DNA of 64,000 nt, taken from positions 1 through 64,000 of the forward strand of contig DDPF01000011.1 in NCBI GenBank assembly GCA_002342065.1, read 5' to 3'. Both the position numbers and the translations under genes were made by a program. Below the pieces are notes generated by a model. The model saw nothing but the letters and a program-made list of their open reading frames with translations, searched no databases and was not told the DNA's origin. Below are positions 1 through 8,548 of the stretch, one piece after another. How positions within the stretch are numbered: the stretch's first letter is position 1; each line of letters starts with the position of its first letter. This stretch comes from Bacteroidetes bacterium UBA2475. Lineage in GTDB: Bacteria; Bacteroidota; Bacteroidia; B-17B0; Aurantibacillaceae.

Positions 1-1618
1 AATTTGTTACTGTCGTGTTTGGTGCTGCAATAACTGTGCTGGTTCCAGCCGAACAACCATTGGCTGTTGATGTTACAGTCATGCTATACGTTCCGCCTGC
101 ATTAATTAATGGTGTTGCTGTTGTTCCGCCAGAAACAATACCCGGGCCTGTCCATGCATAAGTAACACCACTTCCGGGTGTGCCGGTTAAATTTATTGAC
201 GGGTTACTGCAATTTAAAACTGTTGCACTTGAAACACCGGGAATAGGAAGAACAGTATTGATAGGCACACTAACGTTTGCCACATTGGTAGATGTACAAC
301 CCGCACCTGAAGTTACGACTAAAGAAAAAGGTCCCGCCTGATTAACAACCGGATTAGCCGTTGCACCTCCACTCACAATACCAGCGCCACTCCAGGCATA
401 GGTACCGCCGCCTGAGCCATTCAAGGCCTGCGTTGGATTTGCACAAGTAATAGATGCCGGTGCTGTTCCTGCATTTGCTGTTGGTAATGGATTTACAGTG
501 ATAGTATTTGTAATGATCTCAGTACAAAAACCGGATGCAATTGTTGCTGTATAGGCTGTAGTTAAAGCAGGGGTAACTGTTATGCCCGAGGCGTTAGAGC
601 CTGTGCTCCAGGTATAGCTAGGAGAAGATCCAGCTGATACAGCTGTTAAATTAGAGCTTTGTCCAAAACAAATAGTGCTGCTTGAAACATTTACGGTTGA
701 TATAGCGACCCCGGAGGACGCACTAACCGTATAGTCGCAGGCATTGCCGGCAAAACCATCTATCATAATATAATAGGTGTTACCGGGGACAAAAGAATTA
801 TAACTCAAGGTCATGACGGGTGCATAAACAGCCTGAGACTGACATGTAAGTAATGTAAATGCCGCGCAATTAGGAGTGCTGTAAATACCTGCCTGCAAAC
901 CTTGTGTAGGAGATGAACAGTTTTGTACTGCAATATTTATATTGGCAGTTGCAGCATTTGGTATGAATTTTATCCACGAGTTATTCTCGATCGATCCGGA
1001 TGCGCCACAAAAAGCACCTCCAAGATTAACTGCTAAGTTAGCGTTATCAGGTGTGTACCAACCGTTAGTTGCACCACAATATCCATTTAAATCACAAATT
1101 GGGACTGCAGATGCACACACATCACTTGCAGGTAAATTACCCGCACAGTTTTGTGGTTGACAACCTAAAATTGCAAACCAACCCCAATCGTTTACTACAC
1201 CATCCGATTTCCAGTTTATTGTTAAGTAAGCACCTGTAGATTGTAAGCTAAAAGGGGCAACGATATTTCCTGAAAGCGTTGCTAATGTTGGACTTCCCAC
1301 TGAAGGTCCGTTTATTACAGTTAAAAAGTCAAAGCCGGCTTCTGTATAAAACACGTCGCTGGTTGGAAAGCCTGCTAAATCTAATTTCAAGAAACTTAAT
1401 TTTAAAGGGATCAATGGGTTTCCGGAATAGAACGTAACCGTATAGTTCTCGTTATTACAATAGCCCGAGTAACCAAAAGCAGCACAGTTCCAGGTTGGAA
1501 GAACATTTCCTTTACACGTTGTAATAGTTTGTGTATTGTATGTGTCCATGTAATAATCCTGGGCCTTTAAACCCATTGAACACACAAATAAAATTAATAA
1601 TACGTAGATCTTTTTCAT
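1..1618 (-). CDS. Secreted Ig-repeat protein with CUB-like N-terminus (partial)
   Basis: The frame is open from the ATG at 1618 to the window edge, giving about 539 residues without a stop; the C-terminus lies outside the window. Residues 1-19 form a signal peptide ending before Gln-Asp. A Cys-rich region of about 110 residues follows, with the aromatic and Gly pattern of CUB-type domains, then a second Cys-rich beta domain with an NSWIKF motif. From about residue 300 there are Ig/PKD-like units with TYTWSTG, YAWSGAG and YAWTGPG motifs, as in Bacteroidota surface proteins exported by the T9SS. A C-terminal sorting domain is expected beyond the edge but not seen. The role is probably adhesion or a structural part of the cell surface. 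No enzyme motif was recognised. Confidence 0.8.
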   Translation of the reverse strand, partial: MKKIYVLLILFVCSMGLKAQDYYMDTYNTQTITTCKGNVLPTWNCAAFGYSGYCNNENYTVTFYSGNPLIPLKLSFLKLDLAGFPTSDVFYTEAGFDFLTVINGPSVGSPTLATLSGNIVAPFSLQSTGAYLTINWKSDGVVNDWGWFAILGCQPQNCAGNLPASDVCASAVPICDLNGYCGATNGWYTPDNANLAVNLGGAFCGASGSIENNSWIKFIPNAATANINIAVQNCSSPTQGLQAGIYSTPNCAAFTLLTCQSQAVYAPVMTLSYNSFVPGNTYYIMIDGFAGNACDYTVSASSGVAISTVNVSSSTICFGQSSNLTAVSAGSSPSYTWSTGSNASGITVTPALTTAYTATIASGFCTEIITNTITVNPLPTANAGTAPASITCANPTQALNGSGGGTYAWSGAGIVSGGATANPVVNQAGPFSLVVTSGAGCTSTNVANVSVPINTVLPIPGVSSATVLNCSNPSINLTGTPGSGVTYAWTGPGIVSGGTTATPLINAGGTYSMTVTSTANGCSAGTSTVIAAPNTTVTN

Positions 1619-1666
1619 GGACAATTTTTTCTTGTTTTTAATCTTTTAATGTATAGAGAAAATCTG

Positions 1667-2080
1667 TTATTTAATACGATCAATCTTTTTAATTTCTTCT
1701 TTTTTATAGTGCTTGTAGTTACCTGCCAGCTCTTGCGAAGACATAGTTTTGTTCTTGTAAACTATTGAATAGATCTCTATTTGTTTTAAGAACAATTCAA
1801 AATCCTTTAAACTTGCTTTATTATTAGATCTTAATGAAATGTTCGCGGCATTCTTTTCTGCAAAGAATTCGTTCCTAATTAGAAACTGATCTTTAACGTT
1901 CATTTTACTAACTAATTCATCCAATCCGCTTTTTGTTATACCTGTTAAGAACAAGCCTGCATTTATAGAAGCGTTAGACGAATCGATCATTTTAACTTCT
2001 GTTTTAAAATTTTGCCCAAAAGAAAAACTGCTGATAAAAATAAAGAGCAGAATAGCGAAAGAGGATAGAGAAAATTTCAT
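1667..2080 (-). CDS. Small secreted protein, unknown function
   Basis: A 137-residue protein with a clear signal peptide: basic Met-Lys, then a Phe/Ile/Leu/Ser-rich core ending in SFGQ at about residue 23. The mature part is charged, Lys-rich and mainly helical in appearance, with no Cys or recognised domain. It lies 48 bp downstream of the start of the large secreted protein to its left, on the same strand, and could be co-transcribed ahead of it. I do not recognise the family. The start is supported by the signal peptide beginning directly at the ATG. Confidence 0.6.
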   Translation of the reverse strand: MKFSLSSFAILLFIFISSFSFGQNFKTEVKMIDSSNASINAGLFLTGITKSGLDELVSKMNVKDQFLIRNEFFAEKNAANISLRSNNKASLKDFELFLKQIEIYSIVYKNKTMSSQELAGNYKHYKKEEIKKIDRIK

Positions 2081-2199
2081 TGTTGTTTTTTTACGTTTGA
2101 GTTACGAAAATAGTAAAAAAAACGTATTAATTTTGTCTAAATAGTGTTTAGTGGCAGCCTAATTCAATTTAGCGGGCAATTTTAACAATTTGGGGAAAT

Positions 2200-3462
2200 T
2201 TATTCACTCTTTAAAATGAATTTCCTCAGTGTATTTAGGGCATAATTGCTGGTCATAATGATGTTTCGTTGCCTGTTATCGCCAAATATAAATTTAAAAG
2301 CGAGTGTCTTTTCTTTTGAAGCTACTGCTATCCAAACTGTTCCAACTGGCTTTTCCTCTGTACCGCCCGTAGGTCCAGCAATACCGGAGACCGACAAAGA
2401 ATAATCACTCCCAAATTTTTTTAAAACATTTTGGGCAAGTTGCTCTACACATTCTTTGCTTACCGCACCAACAGTATTAAATAAGGGTTCATCCACTTCT
2501 AACAAGTCATGTTTGGCTTTATTTGTGTAGGGAATAATGGCGCCTTTAAAGACCTCAGATGCGCCCGCAATACTTGTAAACATGGAGGAAATGTAACCAC
2601 CGGTACAACTTTCAGCTAAGGCTAAAGTTTGTTTTTTTTCACGTAATAGTCGACTTACAACTTCAGCTAAAGAAGGTGTTTCTTCACCATAATTCTCGTA
2701 GCCAAAAATGTAAGTATCAATTATGCTTTTTAAATTTTCAATTTCAGAATCAATGTTCTTTTTTAAAGTTTCTTTGTCCGGACCGGTTGATGAGAGCCTT
2801 AATCGCACTACCCCGGGTTGGGGCAGATAGGCCAGTTTAATATTACTGTTCACTAAATTATCCTCCCAGCTTTCTATCATTTCCGACAAAGCACTTTCGC
2901 CAATACCATTTGTAAGAACAGTTTTATGATAGATGTGTGGTAAATTATTTTCTTTTTTTATTTTCGGCAAAATGGTTTCTGTCATCATAGCCTTCATTTC
3001 ATAAGGCACGCCCGGCATACTTATAAAAACCGTTTTGTCTCTCTTCACCCACATGCCAGGCGCTGTACCATTTGGGTTATGAATGACTGTACAACCTTTT
3101 GGTACCAAAGCCTGGTTACGGTTAATTTCGGTGACTTCTTTACCACGTTTTATAAAAAAAGAAGAAACATGTTCTAACACTTTTTCATCCATCACTAACT
3201 CCGCATTAAAATAGTTGGAGAAAGTTTTTTTAGTGATATCATCTTTTGTAGGGCCTAATCCGCCGGTAATAAAAACAAGATCGGCACGCGACGCAGCATT
3301 ATCAAATGCATTTACAATAGCGTCTTCATCATCGGCAACACTTGCCATGTGCACAATTTTTATTCCAATTAAGTTAAGTTCCTGCGCTATCCACACAGAG
3401 TTTGTATTTGTGATCTGGCCAATTAAGATCTCGTCGCCTATGGTTAAAATTTCTGCCTTCAT
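2200..3462 (-). CDS. cinA: CinA-like competence/damage-inducible protein, nicotinamide-nucleotide amidase
   Basis: A 420-residue two-domain protein of normal CinA length. Residues 1 to about 170 are a MoaB/MogA-like (MoCF) domain starting with ILTIGDEILIGQ and containing FITGGLGPTKDD; in CinA this domain is an ADP-ribose/nucleotide pyrophosphatase. Residues from about 255 to 418 are the CinA C-terminal (PncC) amidase domain, with ALAESCTGG placing the expected catalytic Ser at residue 285, followed by SGIAGPTGG. The family converts nicotinamide mononucleotide to nicotinate mononucleotide in the pyridine nucleotide salvage cycle and is cytosolic. The gene is monocistronic here and divergent from the DUF4197 gene. 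Nothing is missing from the core motifs. Confidence 0.95.
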   Translation of the reverse strand: MKAEILTIGDEILIGQITNTNSVWIAQELNLIGIKIVHMASVADDEDAIVNAFDNAASRADLVFITGGLGPTKDDITKKTFSNYFNAELVMDEKVLEHVSSFFIKRGKEVTEINRNQALVPKGCTVIHNPNGTAPGMWVKRDKTVFISMPGVPYEMKAMMTETILPKIKKENNLPHIYHKTVLTNGIGESALSEMIESWEDNLVNSNIKLAYLPQPGVVRLRLSSTGPDKETLKKNIDSEIENLKSIIDTYIFGYENYGEETPSLAEVVSRLLREKKQTLALAESCTGGYISSMFTSIAGASEVFKGAIIPYTNKAKHDLLEVDEPLFNTVGAVSKECVEQLAQNVLKKFGSDYSLSVSGIAGPTGGTEEKPVGTVWIAVASKEKTLAFKFIFGDNRQRNIIMTSNYALNTLRKFILKSE

Positions 3463-3523
3463 AATTAATTGTAAAGAAATTTATATTTCACAAATTTTAA
3501 AACCATCCCTAAAAGCAATAGTT

Positions 3524-3531
3524 TATATTTG
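3524..3531 (+). promoter_or_regulatory. Candidate -7 box (TATATTTG) for the DUF4197 gene
   Basis: TATATTTG matches the Bacteroidota -7 consensus TAnnTTTG exactly and lies 22 bp before the ATG at 3554. No clean TTTG -33 box is seen at the expected distance, so the call rests on the -7 box alone. Confidence 0.4.
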
Positions 3532-3553
3532 CTATAAAATTAAGTAAAGTAAT

Positions 3554-4315
3554 ATGAAAAAAGTAATTTTAATTGGCTGCGTTCTATTTTCAATAACTCT
3601 TTCTTCTCAAACAATGATGGAGAAGCTTAAACTTAAAAAAGACAGTATAGCAAAAGCTGCCAAAGAAAAAACAAATGCAATAGTTAGCGGCACCACTGCC
3701 CCTGCCTTAACTAACGAAGAAGTTATTAAAGGATTAAAAGAAGCGTTAACGGTTGGTACCAATAACTCTTCGGGGGTTGCCAGTAAATTAGATGGTTTTT
3801 ACAAGAACCCAAGGATCTTTATACCATGGCCTGAAGAAGCCAAGGACATGAAAGTAAAGCTCACCAAAATGGGCATGAGCAAAAAAATTGCCGAGTTTGA
3901 AACCAGCTTGAATAGAGCCGCAGAAGAAGCCGCTTTAAAAGCAGCACCGGTTTTTATTGACGCAATTACAAACATGAGCCTATCTGACGGTTTTGCTATT
4001 TTAAAAGGTGTTGATACTGCCGCTACAAATTATTTACGTAAAACAACTTACAATCCGCTAAAAGATAAATTTTTACCAGTGGTAAAAGAAGCGGTTGCAA
4101 AAGTAAAAGTGACGAGCTACTGGCAACCTTTGGCTACAGCTTACAATAAATTGCCGGGCGTTAAAAAACAAAACCCCAATTTAGATGAGTATGTAACCAA
4201 CAAAGCTATTAATGGTTTAATGTTATTAATAGCTGACGAAGAAATTAAAATTCGTAAAGACCCTTTGGCGCGTGTTACCGATCTTTTGAAAAAAGTGTTT
4301 GGTTTTGAAAAATAA
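3554..4315 (+). CDS. DUF4197 domain-containing secreted protein
   Basis: A 253-residue protein with a signal peptide (residues 1 to about 20, ending near SSQT) followed by one domain that fills the rest. Its features match the DUF4197 family: a GLKEALTVGTNN start, a GFYKNPRIFIPWPEEA segment, the AAEEAA helix, and a C-terminal half with VTNKAINGL and EEIKIRKDPLARVTDLLKKVFG. Proteins of this family are periplasmic or outer-membrane associated and have no assigned activity. The 3' end overlaps the following lipoprotein gene, which suggests translational coupling. Confidence 0.85.
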   Translation: MKKVILIGCVLFSITLSSQTMMEKLKLKKDSIAKAAKEKTNAIVSGTTAPALTNEEVIKGLKEALTVGTNNSSGVASKLDGFYKNPRIFIPWPEEAKDMKVKLTKMGMSKKIAEFETSLNRAAEEAALKAAPVFIDAITNMSLSDGFAILKGVDTAATNYLRKTTYNPLKDKFLPVVKEAVAKVKVTSYWQPLATAYNKLPGVKKQNPNLDEYVTNKAINGLMLLIADEEIKIRKDPLARVTDLLKKVFGFEK

Positions 4316-4880
4316 TCTTTACATATTTTTTGTTGTCATTTTATTAGCTTCCTGTTCGCATAAAGCAGAAGAAGTTTCGGTAACTACTTTAGCTGATACT
4401 GCTATTGTTAATCTAGATACAGCAGCGGCTGTTAAAACAGAAACTGAGCTAATAGTTAAACAGGATTCAATAAAAGAAGATAACCGAGACATGGCAACTT
4501 ATTTTATAGTTATTGCCGACACAAGCAAAGATTATTATTTTTTGGATAAAGAAATGTTCCTGCTTCATAAAAAAATGAAGTTAAAAATTGACACTATGGA
4601 ACGCCTTTATAATAAAAAGAAAAGCCTGATCTCCTTACCCGAAAATCATGAGGATGAAATTTATGCGGGAGCTTATTACCCGCGCCGCCATCCTTCAGAA
4701 GACCTGAGCCTTGAATATTTAAATTATTATAATGGAACTTCTCCCGAAAAAACAATTGCGTTAGTAGCCGGTATTTTTGGAACACAAGAAGAAGGCGACA
4801 AAGTAACAAGCTCAATTAAAACCATAATGCCAAATGCTCATGTTTTAAAAGCGAAGGTATTTATTGGTTGTATGCATTAA
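4305..4880 (+). CDS. Small lipoprotein, unknown function
   Basis: About 191 residues. There is no ATG. The TTG at 4305 gives a compact lipoprotein signal peptide (MKNN, hydrophobic core, LLAS-C lipobox), so I prefer it to the TTG at 4299. The gene overlaps the DUF4197 gene by 11 bp in another frame, typical of a coupled operon. The mature part starts with a Ser/Thr/Ala-rich linker, then a domain of about 120 residues with two alpha-beta segments (TYFIVIADTSKDYYFLD and KTIALVAGIFGTQEEGDK) that look like SPOR-type repeats. That resemblance is weak and I do not claim peptidoglycan binding. Confidence 0.6.
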   Translation: MKNNLYIFFVVILLASCSHKAEEVSVTTLADTAIVNLDTAAAVKTETELIVKQDSIKEDNRDMATYFIVIADTSKDYYFLDKEMFLLHKKMKLKIDTMERLYNKKKSLISLPENHEDEIYAGAYYPRRHPSEDLSLEYLNYYNGTSPEKTIALVAGIFGTQEEGDKVTSSIKTIMPNAHVLKAKVFIGCMH

Positions 4881-4938
4881 AGGGACTAAGGATGCAAGAC
4901 ACAGGACTAAAGACAGCCTTCTAATCATCACAGTTCAT

Positions 4939-5313
4939 TTAAGATTTTTTCCTTGGCTTTTTATAAGCGTTATTTTTTTTCTTTACCGGCTTTTGTTTTT
5001 TAAAAGATTCAAACTCGTTTAACAATTTCTGCATTAATTTACTAAGGTTTTCAACCTCATCCTTAGTTGCAAAACCGTATTGGTTTTTATTTTCTTTTAC
5101 TGAGTTTGCATGCTTATCTTCAAAAAATTCGGTAATGTTAACCTTTAAAATTTCCGCTATTTGTATCAACCTTTTGATGGGAATATTTATTTGCCCACGT
5201 TCAATTTTCGAATAAGATGTTCCCTGCATATCTAACTTCTCACCCATATCATCCTGGGTAAGATTCCGACTTTCACGGATTTTTCTAATTCTTTGGGCAA
5301 TTTCGTTTAACAC
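4939..5313 (-). CDS. XRE-family HTH regulator, possible R-M controller
   Basis: The protein is about 124 residues if translation starts at the GTG at 5313. A typical Cro/cI HTH occupies residues 2-65 (AQRIRKIRESRNLTQDDM, YSKIERGQ, LIQIAEIL); a short helix and a Lys-rich tail ending KKPRKKS follow. An upstream ATG at 5421 is in frame, but it would add 36 residues unlike an XRE N-terminus, would run through the two operator-like dyads at 5350-5382, and would overlap the start of the divergent restriction-modification gene. The GTG places translation just after those dyads. The location beside an R-M gene suggests a controller (C) protein, though most C genes are co-directional with the nuclease. 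The DNA-binding function is clear; the target is inferred. Confidence 0.75.
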   Translation of the reverse strand: MLNEIAQRIRKIRESRNLTQDDMGEKLDMQGTSYSKIERGQINIPIKRLIQIAEILKVNITEFFEDKHANSVKENKNQYGFATKDEVENLSKLMQKLLNEFESFKKQKPVKKKNNAYKKPRKKS

Positions 5314-5349
5314 AGCGCTAATTTCAACATCGCGATGTTTGAAAACTAA

Positions 5350-5382
5350 TCCTATTAGGACTAAACATGTCTTAATAAGACA
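5350..5382. promoter_or_regulatory. Two operator-like dyads in the XRE/R-M divergent region
   Basis: Two perfect inverted repeats with a single central base lie side by side: TCCTA-T-TAGGA at 5350-5360 and TGTCTTA-A-TAAGACA at 5368-5382. Their centres are 20 bp apart, about two helical turns, as for dimer pairs bound by C proteins and lambda-type repressors. They lie between the XRE gene and the R-M gene, upstream of the R-M ATG at 5405. A near-match -7 box (GATGTTTG, 5334-5341) would place the dyads in the early transcribed region of the R-M gene. Binding by the neighbouring XRE protein is inferred. Confidence 0.55.
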
Positions 5383-5404
5383 GTACTTAGTGAAAACAAA
5401 TCGT

Positions 5405-7480
5405 ATGTCAAAACTCCTCATCAACCAATACTATAATCAACTTGATAAGGTAAAACAGTACGGCGGCTCTTATAACGAAACTTCTATTCGTAATTCATTT
5501 TTCAACTTATTGAACGAGTATGCTCACAAAAAGAACCTTGAGCTTATCCCTGAACTGGCAACCATGGGCACAAGAGGAAAAACAGTACGACCGGATGGGA
5601 TTCTAAAGAATGCGCTTCGCCTTGAATACGGTTTATGGGAAAGTAAAGATGAAAAAACAAATCTGGACGATGAAATAGAAGTAAAAATAAGATTAGGCTA
5701 TTCACTTAAAAATATCCTGTTCGAAGACTCTCAAACAGCCGTGCTTTATCAAAACGACTTTGAGGTTTCGCGCATAAACATGAAGGATGCCGAAAAGCTC
5801 GATAAGATATTGAACGAGTTTGTGAATTTTGAAAAGCCTGAAGTAAAAGAATTTAACACTGCCCTCGAACATTTTAAACAGGATATTCCTACGATCATCA
5901 ATACGCTTCGTGATAAAATTGAAGCAGCCAATAAAGACAATAAAAAATATATAACAGCCCGAAATGTTTTTTTAGAACTCTGTCAAAAAGAAATTAATCC
6001 TGAAATTACTGCAGATGACATCCGTGAAATGATCATACAACACATTCTTACCGCGGATATTTTTAATGTAGTATTTGATGAACCACATTTTCATCGTGAA
6101 AATAATATTGCCCGGGAGTTAGAAGGATTAATTGATACTTTTTTTACAGGCAATGCCAGGAGAAATGTTTTAGAAAGCATCAACCATTATTACAAAGCTA
6201 TTAACGTAGCCGCTTCAAGTATTGCTGACCACCATGAAAAACAAAAATTCTTAAAAGTTATTTACGAGAATTTCTATAAAGTTTATAATCCAAAAGCAGC
6301 TGATCGTTTAGGTGTAGTTTATACCCCAAATGAAATTGTGACGTTTATGCTGGAAAGCACAAATTATTTACTGGACAAACATTTTGGAAAAACACTGGGA
6401 GATAAGAATGTTGAAATTTTAGACCCGGCAACAGGCACGGGGACTTTTATTACTGAACTAATTGATGGCTTTATTCCAAAAAAAGATCTTGCATACAAAT
6501 ACCAAAACGAAATTCATTGCAACGAGGTATCCATCTTACCATATTACATAGCCAATTTAAATATTGAATACACCTTTAAACAAAAAATGGGCTATTATGA
6601 AGAGTTTAAAAATATTTGTTTTGTAGATACTCTTGATAACATTGATGCGCTTCATTATAGCCGCCGCCAACACGATTTATTTGGTTTAAGTAGCGAAAAC
6701 ACAGATAGAATTCGCCGGCAGAATAAGAAAAAAATTTCGGTAATAATTGGCAACCCTCCTTATAATGCAAATCAACAAAATGAGAATGATAATAATAAGA
6801 AACGTGATTATAAAGAATTAGATGAGAGAATTAAGGATACATATGTTAAACATAGTACATCTCAAAAAACGAAAGTTTACGATATGTACGCCAGGTTCTT
6901 CAGATGGGCAACCGATAGAGTAGCCACAGAGGGTGTAATTTCATTTATAACCAACAATTCATTTATAAATGCAAGAGGTTTCGATGGGTTTAGAAGAAGT
7001 GTCCAAAATGAATTTGACTATGCTTTTATAATTGATTTAGATGGCGATGTAAGATCTAATCCAGCACAAGCAAAAGCAAACGTATTTGGTATTATGGTTG
7101 GAGTTTCAATAGCTTTTTTAATAAAAGTCGATAATAAAACAAAAAAGAATTGTAAAATAAAATATTTCAGACACGCTTCGGAATTAGCAAAAGAAAAAAT
7201 CGAATTCCTAATTAACCATACCGGTTCAAGTAAATTAAATGATATTCCTTTTGATAATATTCTACCAAACAATGGCAATAATTGGCTTAATATTTCAGAT
7301 AACGACTTTGAAACGCTATTGCCATTAACTGATAAAAAAAGCAAGAGGGTGCTTTTTGAAGTTACATCAAATGGAATATCAACAAACAGGGATGAATGGG
7401 TTTATGATTTTAACCGTCTAACACTTACTAATAAGGCAAAATTTTTTATCAACGAATACAATAGTGAACTGAAAAGGTAG
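5405..7480 (+). CDS. Type ISP/IIG restriction-modification enzyme, N-terminal part (nuclease + methylase)
   Basis: From the ATG at 5405 to the TAG at 7478 this reads 691 residues. Residues 60-81 contain the PD-(D/E)xK nuclease motif (P63 D64, then E79-S-K81). Residues 330-560 are the N6-adenine methylase core: motif I DPATGTGTF from D340 and motif IV NPPY at 450-453. There is no helicase domain between nuclease and methylase, unlike LlaGI/LlaBIII, so it resembles shorter single-chain Type IIG enzymes. The stop comes before the target-recognition domain, which continues in the same frame in the next ORF. A TTG at 5339 would add 22 residues but crosses the dyads. As it stands the polypeptide probably lacks specificity. 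Confidence 0.85.
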   Translation: MSKLLINQYYNQLDKVKQYGGSYNETSIRNSFFNLLNEYAHKKNLELIPELATMGTRGKTVRPDGILKNALRLEYGLWESKDEKTNLDDEIEVKIRLGYSLKNILFEDSQTAVLYQNDFEVSRINMKDAEKLDKILNEFVNFEKPEVKEFNTALEHFKQDIPTIINTLRDKIEAANKDNKKYITARNVFLELCQKEINPEITADDIREMIIQHILTADIFNVVFDEPHFHRENNIARELEGLIDTFFTGNARRNVLESINHYYKAINVAASSIADHHEKQKFLKVIYENFYKVYNPKAADRLGVVYTPNEIVTFMLESTNYLLDKHFGKTLGDKNVEILDPATGTGTFITELIDGFIPKKDLAYKYQNEIHCNEVSILPYYIANLNIEYTFKQKMGYYEEFKNICFVDTLDNIDALHYSRRQHDLFGLSSENTDRIRRQNKKKISVIIGNPPYNANQQNENDNNKKRDYKELDERIKDTYVKHSTSQKTKVYDMYARFFRWATDRVATEGVISFITNNSFINARGFDGFRRSVQNEFDYAFIIDLDGDVRSNPAQAKANVFGIMVGVSIAFLIKVDNKTKKNCKIKYFRHASELAKEKIEFLINHTGSSKLNDIPFDNILPNNGNNWLNISDNDFETLLPLTDKKSKRVLFEVTSNGISTNRDEWVYDFNRLTLTNKAKFFINEYNSELKR

Positions 7481-7582
7481 ATAAAGTATAAAAAAGCAAA
7501 TAATTATAAGGAAATCAAAGAAGAATCAAACCCAATTTTAGATAGCTTTCTGCATACACGGAATCTCATTAAATGGAGTAAA

Positions 7583-8548
7583 ATGATTAAACGTGACAAA
7601 TTCCGAAAAGAAAAAGAAGGGAAATTTCTTGAAGAAGATGTGTGGCTTTCAAACTATAGACCTTACTCTAAACAGTTTCTTTATTTTGGATATATACCAA
7701 TAGATTTAAAGGGATCCTTCAAAGAATATTTTCCAAACAATAGTGAAAAAAATAAAGTAATTAATTTTTCGGGATTATCTTCTTCGCAAGATTTTCAGTC
7801 GTTAGCAACGGAAACATTAACAGGTTTAGATTTTCTTGAAAAGACAAAATCCATAGGGCTTTATTTCTTTAATGATAATGGCGAGAAGATTGACAATATA
7901 ACAGATTGGGGCCATAAACAATTCACGGATTATTATAAAGACAAAAAAATTAAAAAGGAAGATATCTTTAATTATACCTATGCAGTTCTTCATAATCCGG
8001 CTTATCGTAAAAAATACGAGCTAAATTTAAAGCGTGAATTCCCGCGCTTGCCCTTTTACAAAGACTTTTGGCAATGGGCTAAATGGGGTAAAGCTTTAAT
8101 GGACCTTCATATTAATTATGAAGAAGCAAAACCATTTAAGCTGAATCTGTCAAATTCTGAAGCAATTATTAAAGAACTAAAAAAAGCAAAACAAGAAGAA
8201 CTTTCATTAGTGGCCGAAGCAAAAGAATTGTATTTGCCGCCGCCGTCAAAAATAAAGGTAAAGTTAAAGGCAGATAAAATATTGGGAGAGATAGAATTAG
8301 ATGAGAACTCTGTTTTAAAAGGCATACCAAAAGAGGCATGGGAATATAAATTGGGTAACAGAAGTGCTTTGGAATGGATATTGGATCAATACAAAGAGAA
8401 AAAATATTCAGATCCCACTGTTGCGGAAAAATTCAATACTTATCGTTTTGCAGACTATAAAGAAAAGGTAATTGACCTGTTAAAAAGAGTAACTACGGTT
8501 AGCGTAGAAACTATGAAAATTATCAGGGAAATGGAAGCCGAGAGTTAG
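7583..8548 (+). CDS. Type ISP restriction-modification enzyme, C-terminal specificity domain fragment
   Basis: A 321-residue ORF from an ATG that is probably only an internal Met of the interrupted gene. It has the hallmarks of the Type ISP C-terminal specificity region: SNYRPYSKQFLYF, NITDWGHKQF, EDIFNYTYAVLHNPAYRKKY, LNLKREFPRLPFY, WAKWGKALMDLHINYE, then IPKEAWEYKLGNRSALEWILDQY and a final segment ending SVETMKIIREM. This region reads the target sequence for both methylation and cleavage. Its coding integrity is intact to the end, which suggests the upstream stop is recent. The 3' end overlaps the convergent ubiD-like gene by 4 bp. Confidence 0.8.
   Translation: MIKRDKFRKEKEGKFLEEDVWLSNYRPYSKQFLYFGYIPIDLKGSFKEYFPNNSEKNKVINFSGLSSSQDFQSLATETLTGLDFLEKTKSIGLYFFNDNGEKIDNITDWGHKQFTDYYKDKKIKKEDIFNYTYAVLHNPAYRKKYELNLKREFPRLPFYKDFWQWAKWGKALMDLHINYEEAKPFKLNLSNSEAIIKELKKAKQEELSLVAEAKELYLPPPSKIKVKLKADKILGEIELDENSVLKGIPKEAWEYKLGNRSALEWILDQYKEKKYSDPTVAEKFNTYRFADYKEKVIDLLKRVTTVSVETMKIIREMEAES

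Larger units (their letters stand above)
5405..8548 (+). pseudogene. Type ISP/IIG restriction-modification gene interrupted by one in-frame TAG
   Basis: The ORFs 5405-7480 and 7583-8548 share one frame, and the 102 bases between them (7481-7582) are open in that frame, encoding a sensible continuation (KYKKANNYKEIKEE and on). Reading through gives one protein of about 1047 residues with nuclease, methylase and C-terminal recognition domain in the usual order. The only lesion is the TAG at 7478-7480; the other two frames close at once, so an indel is not the simplest explanation. A TGG or CAG codon changed to TAG would do it. It may be a real nonsense mutation, a sequencing error, or a readthrough site. 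Confidence 0.7.

Noticed and set aside
942..1160. A 72-codon plus-strand ORF with an ATG inside the first gene
   Set aside because: It is antisense to a long, domain-bearing minus-strand frame and encodes no recognisable motif.
4884..4920. Short GGACTAA-rich stretch after the small lipoprotein gene as a member of the CTAAG repeat family
   Set aside because: Only a few shared words; too short and diverged to call a copy.
5405..8548. Frameshift in the R-M gene as cause of the split
   Set aside because: The upstream and downstream parts are in the same frame and the 102 bases between are open, so a nonsense codon is enough; the other frames contain early stops.
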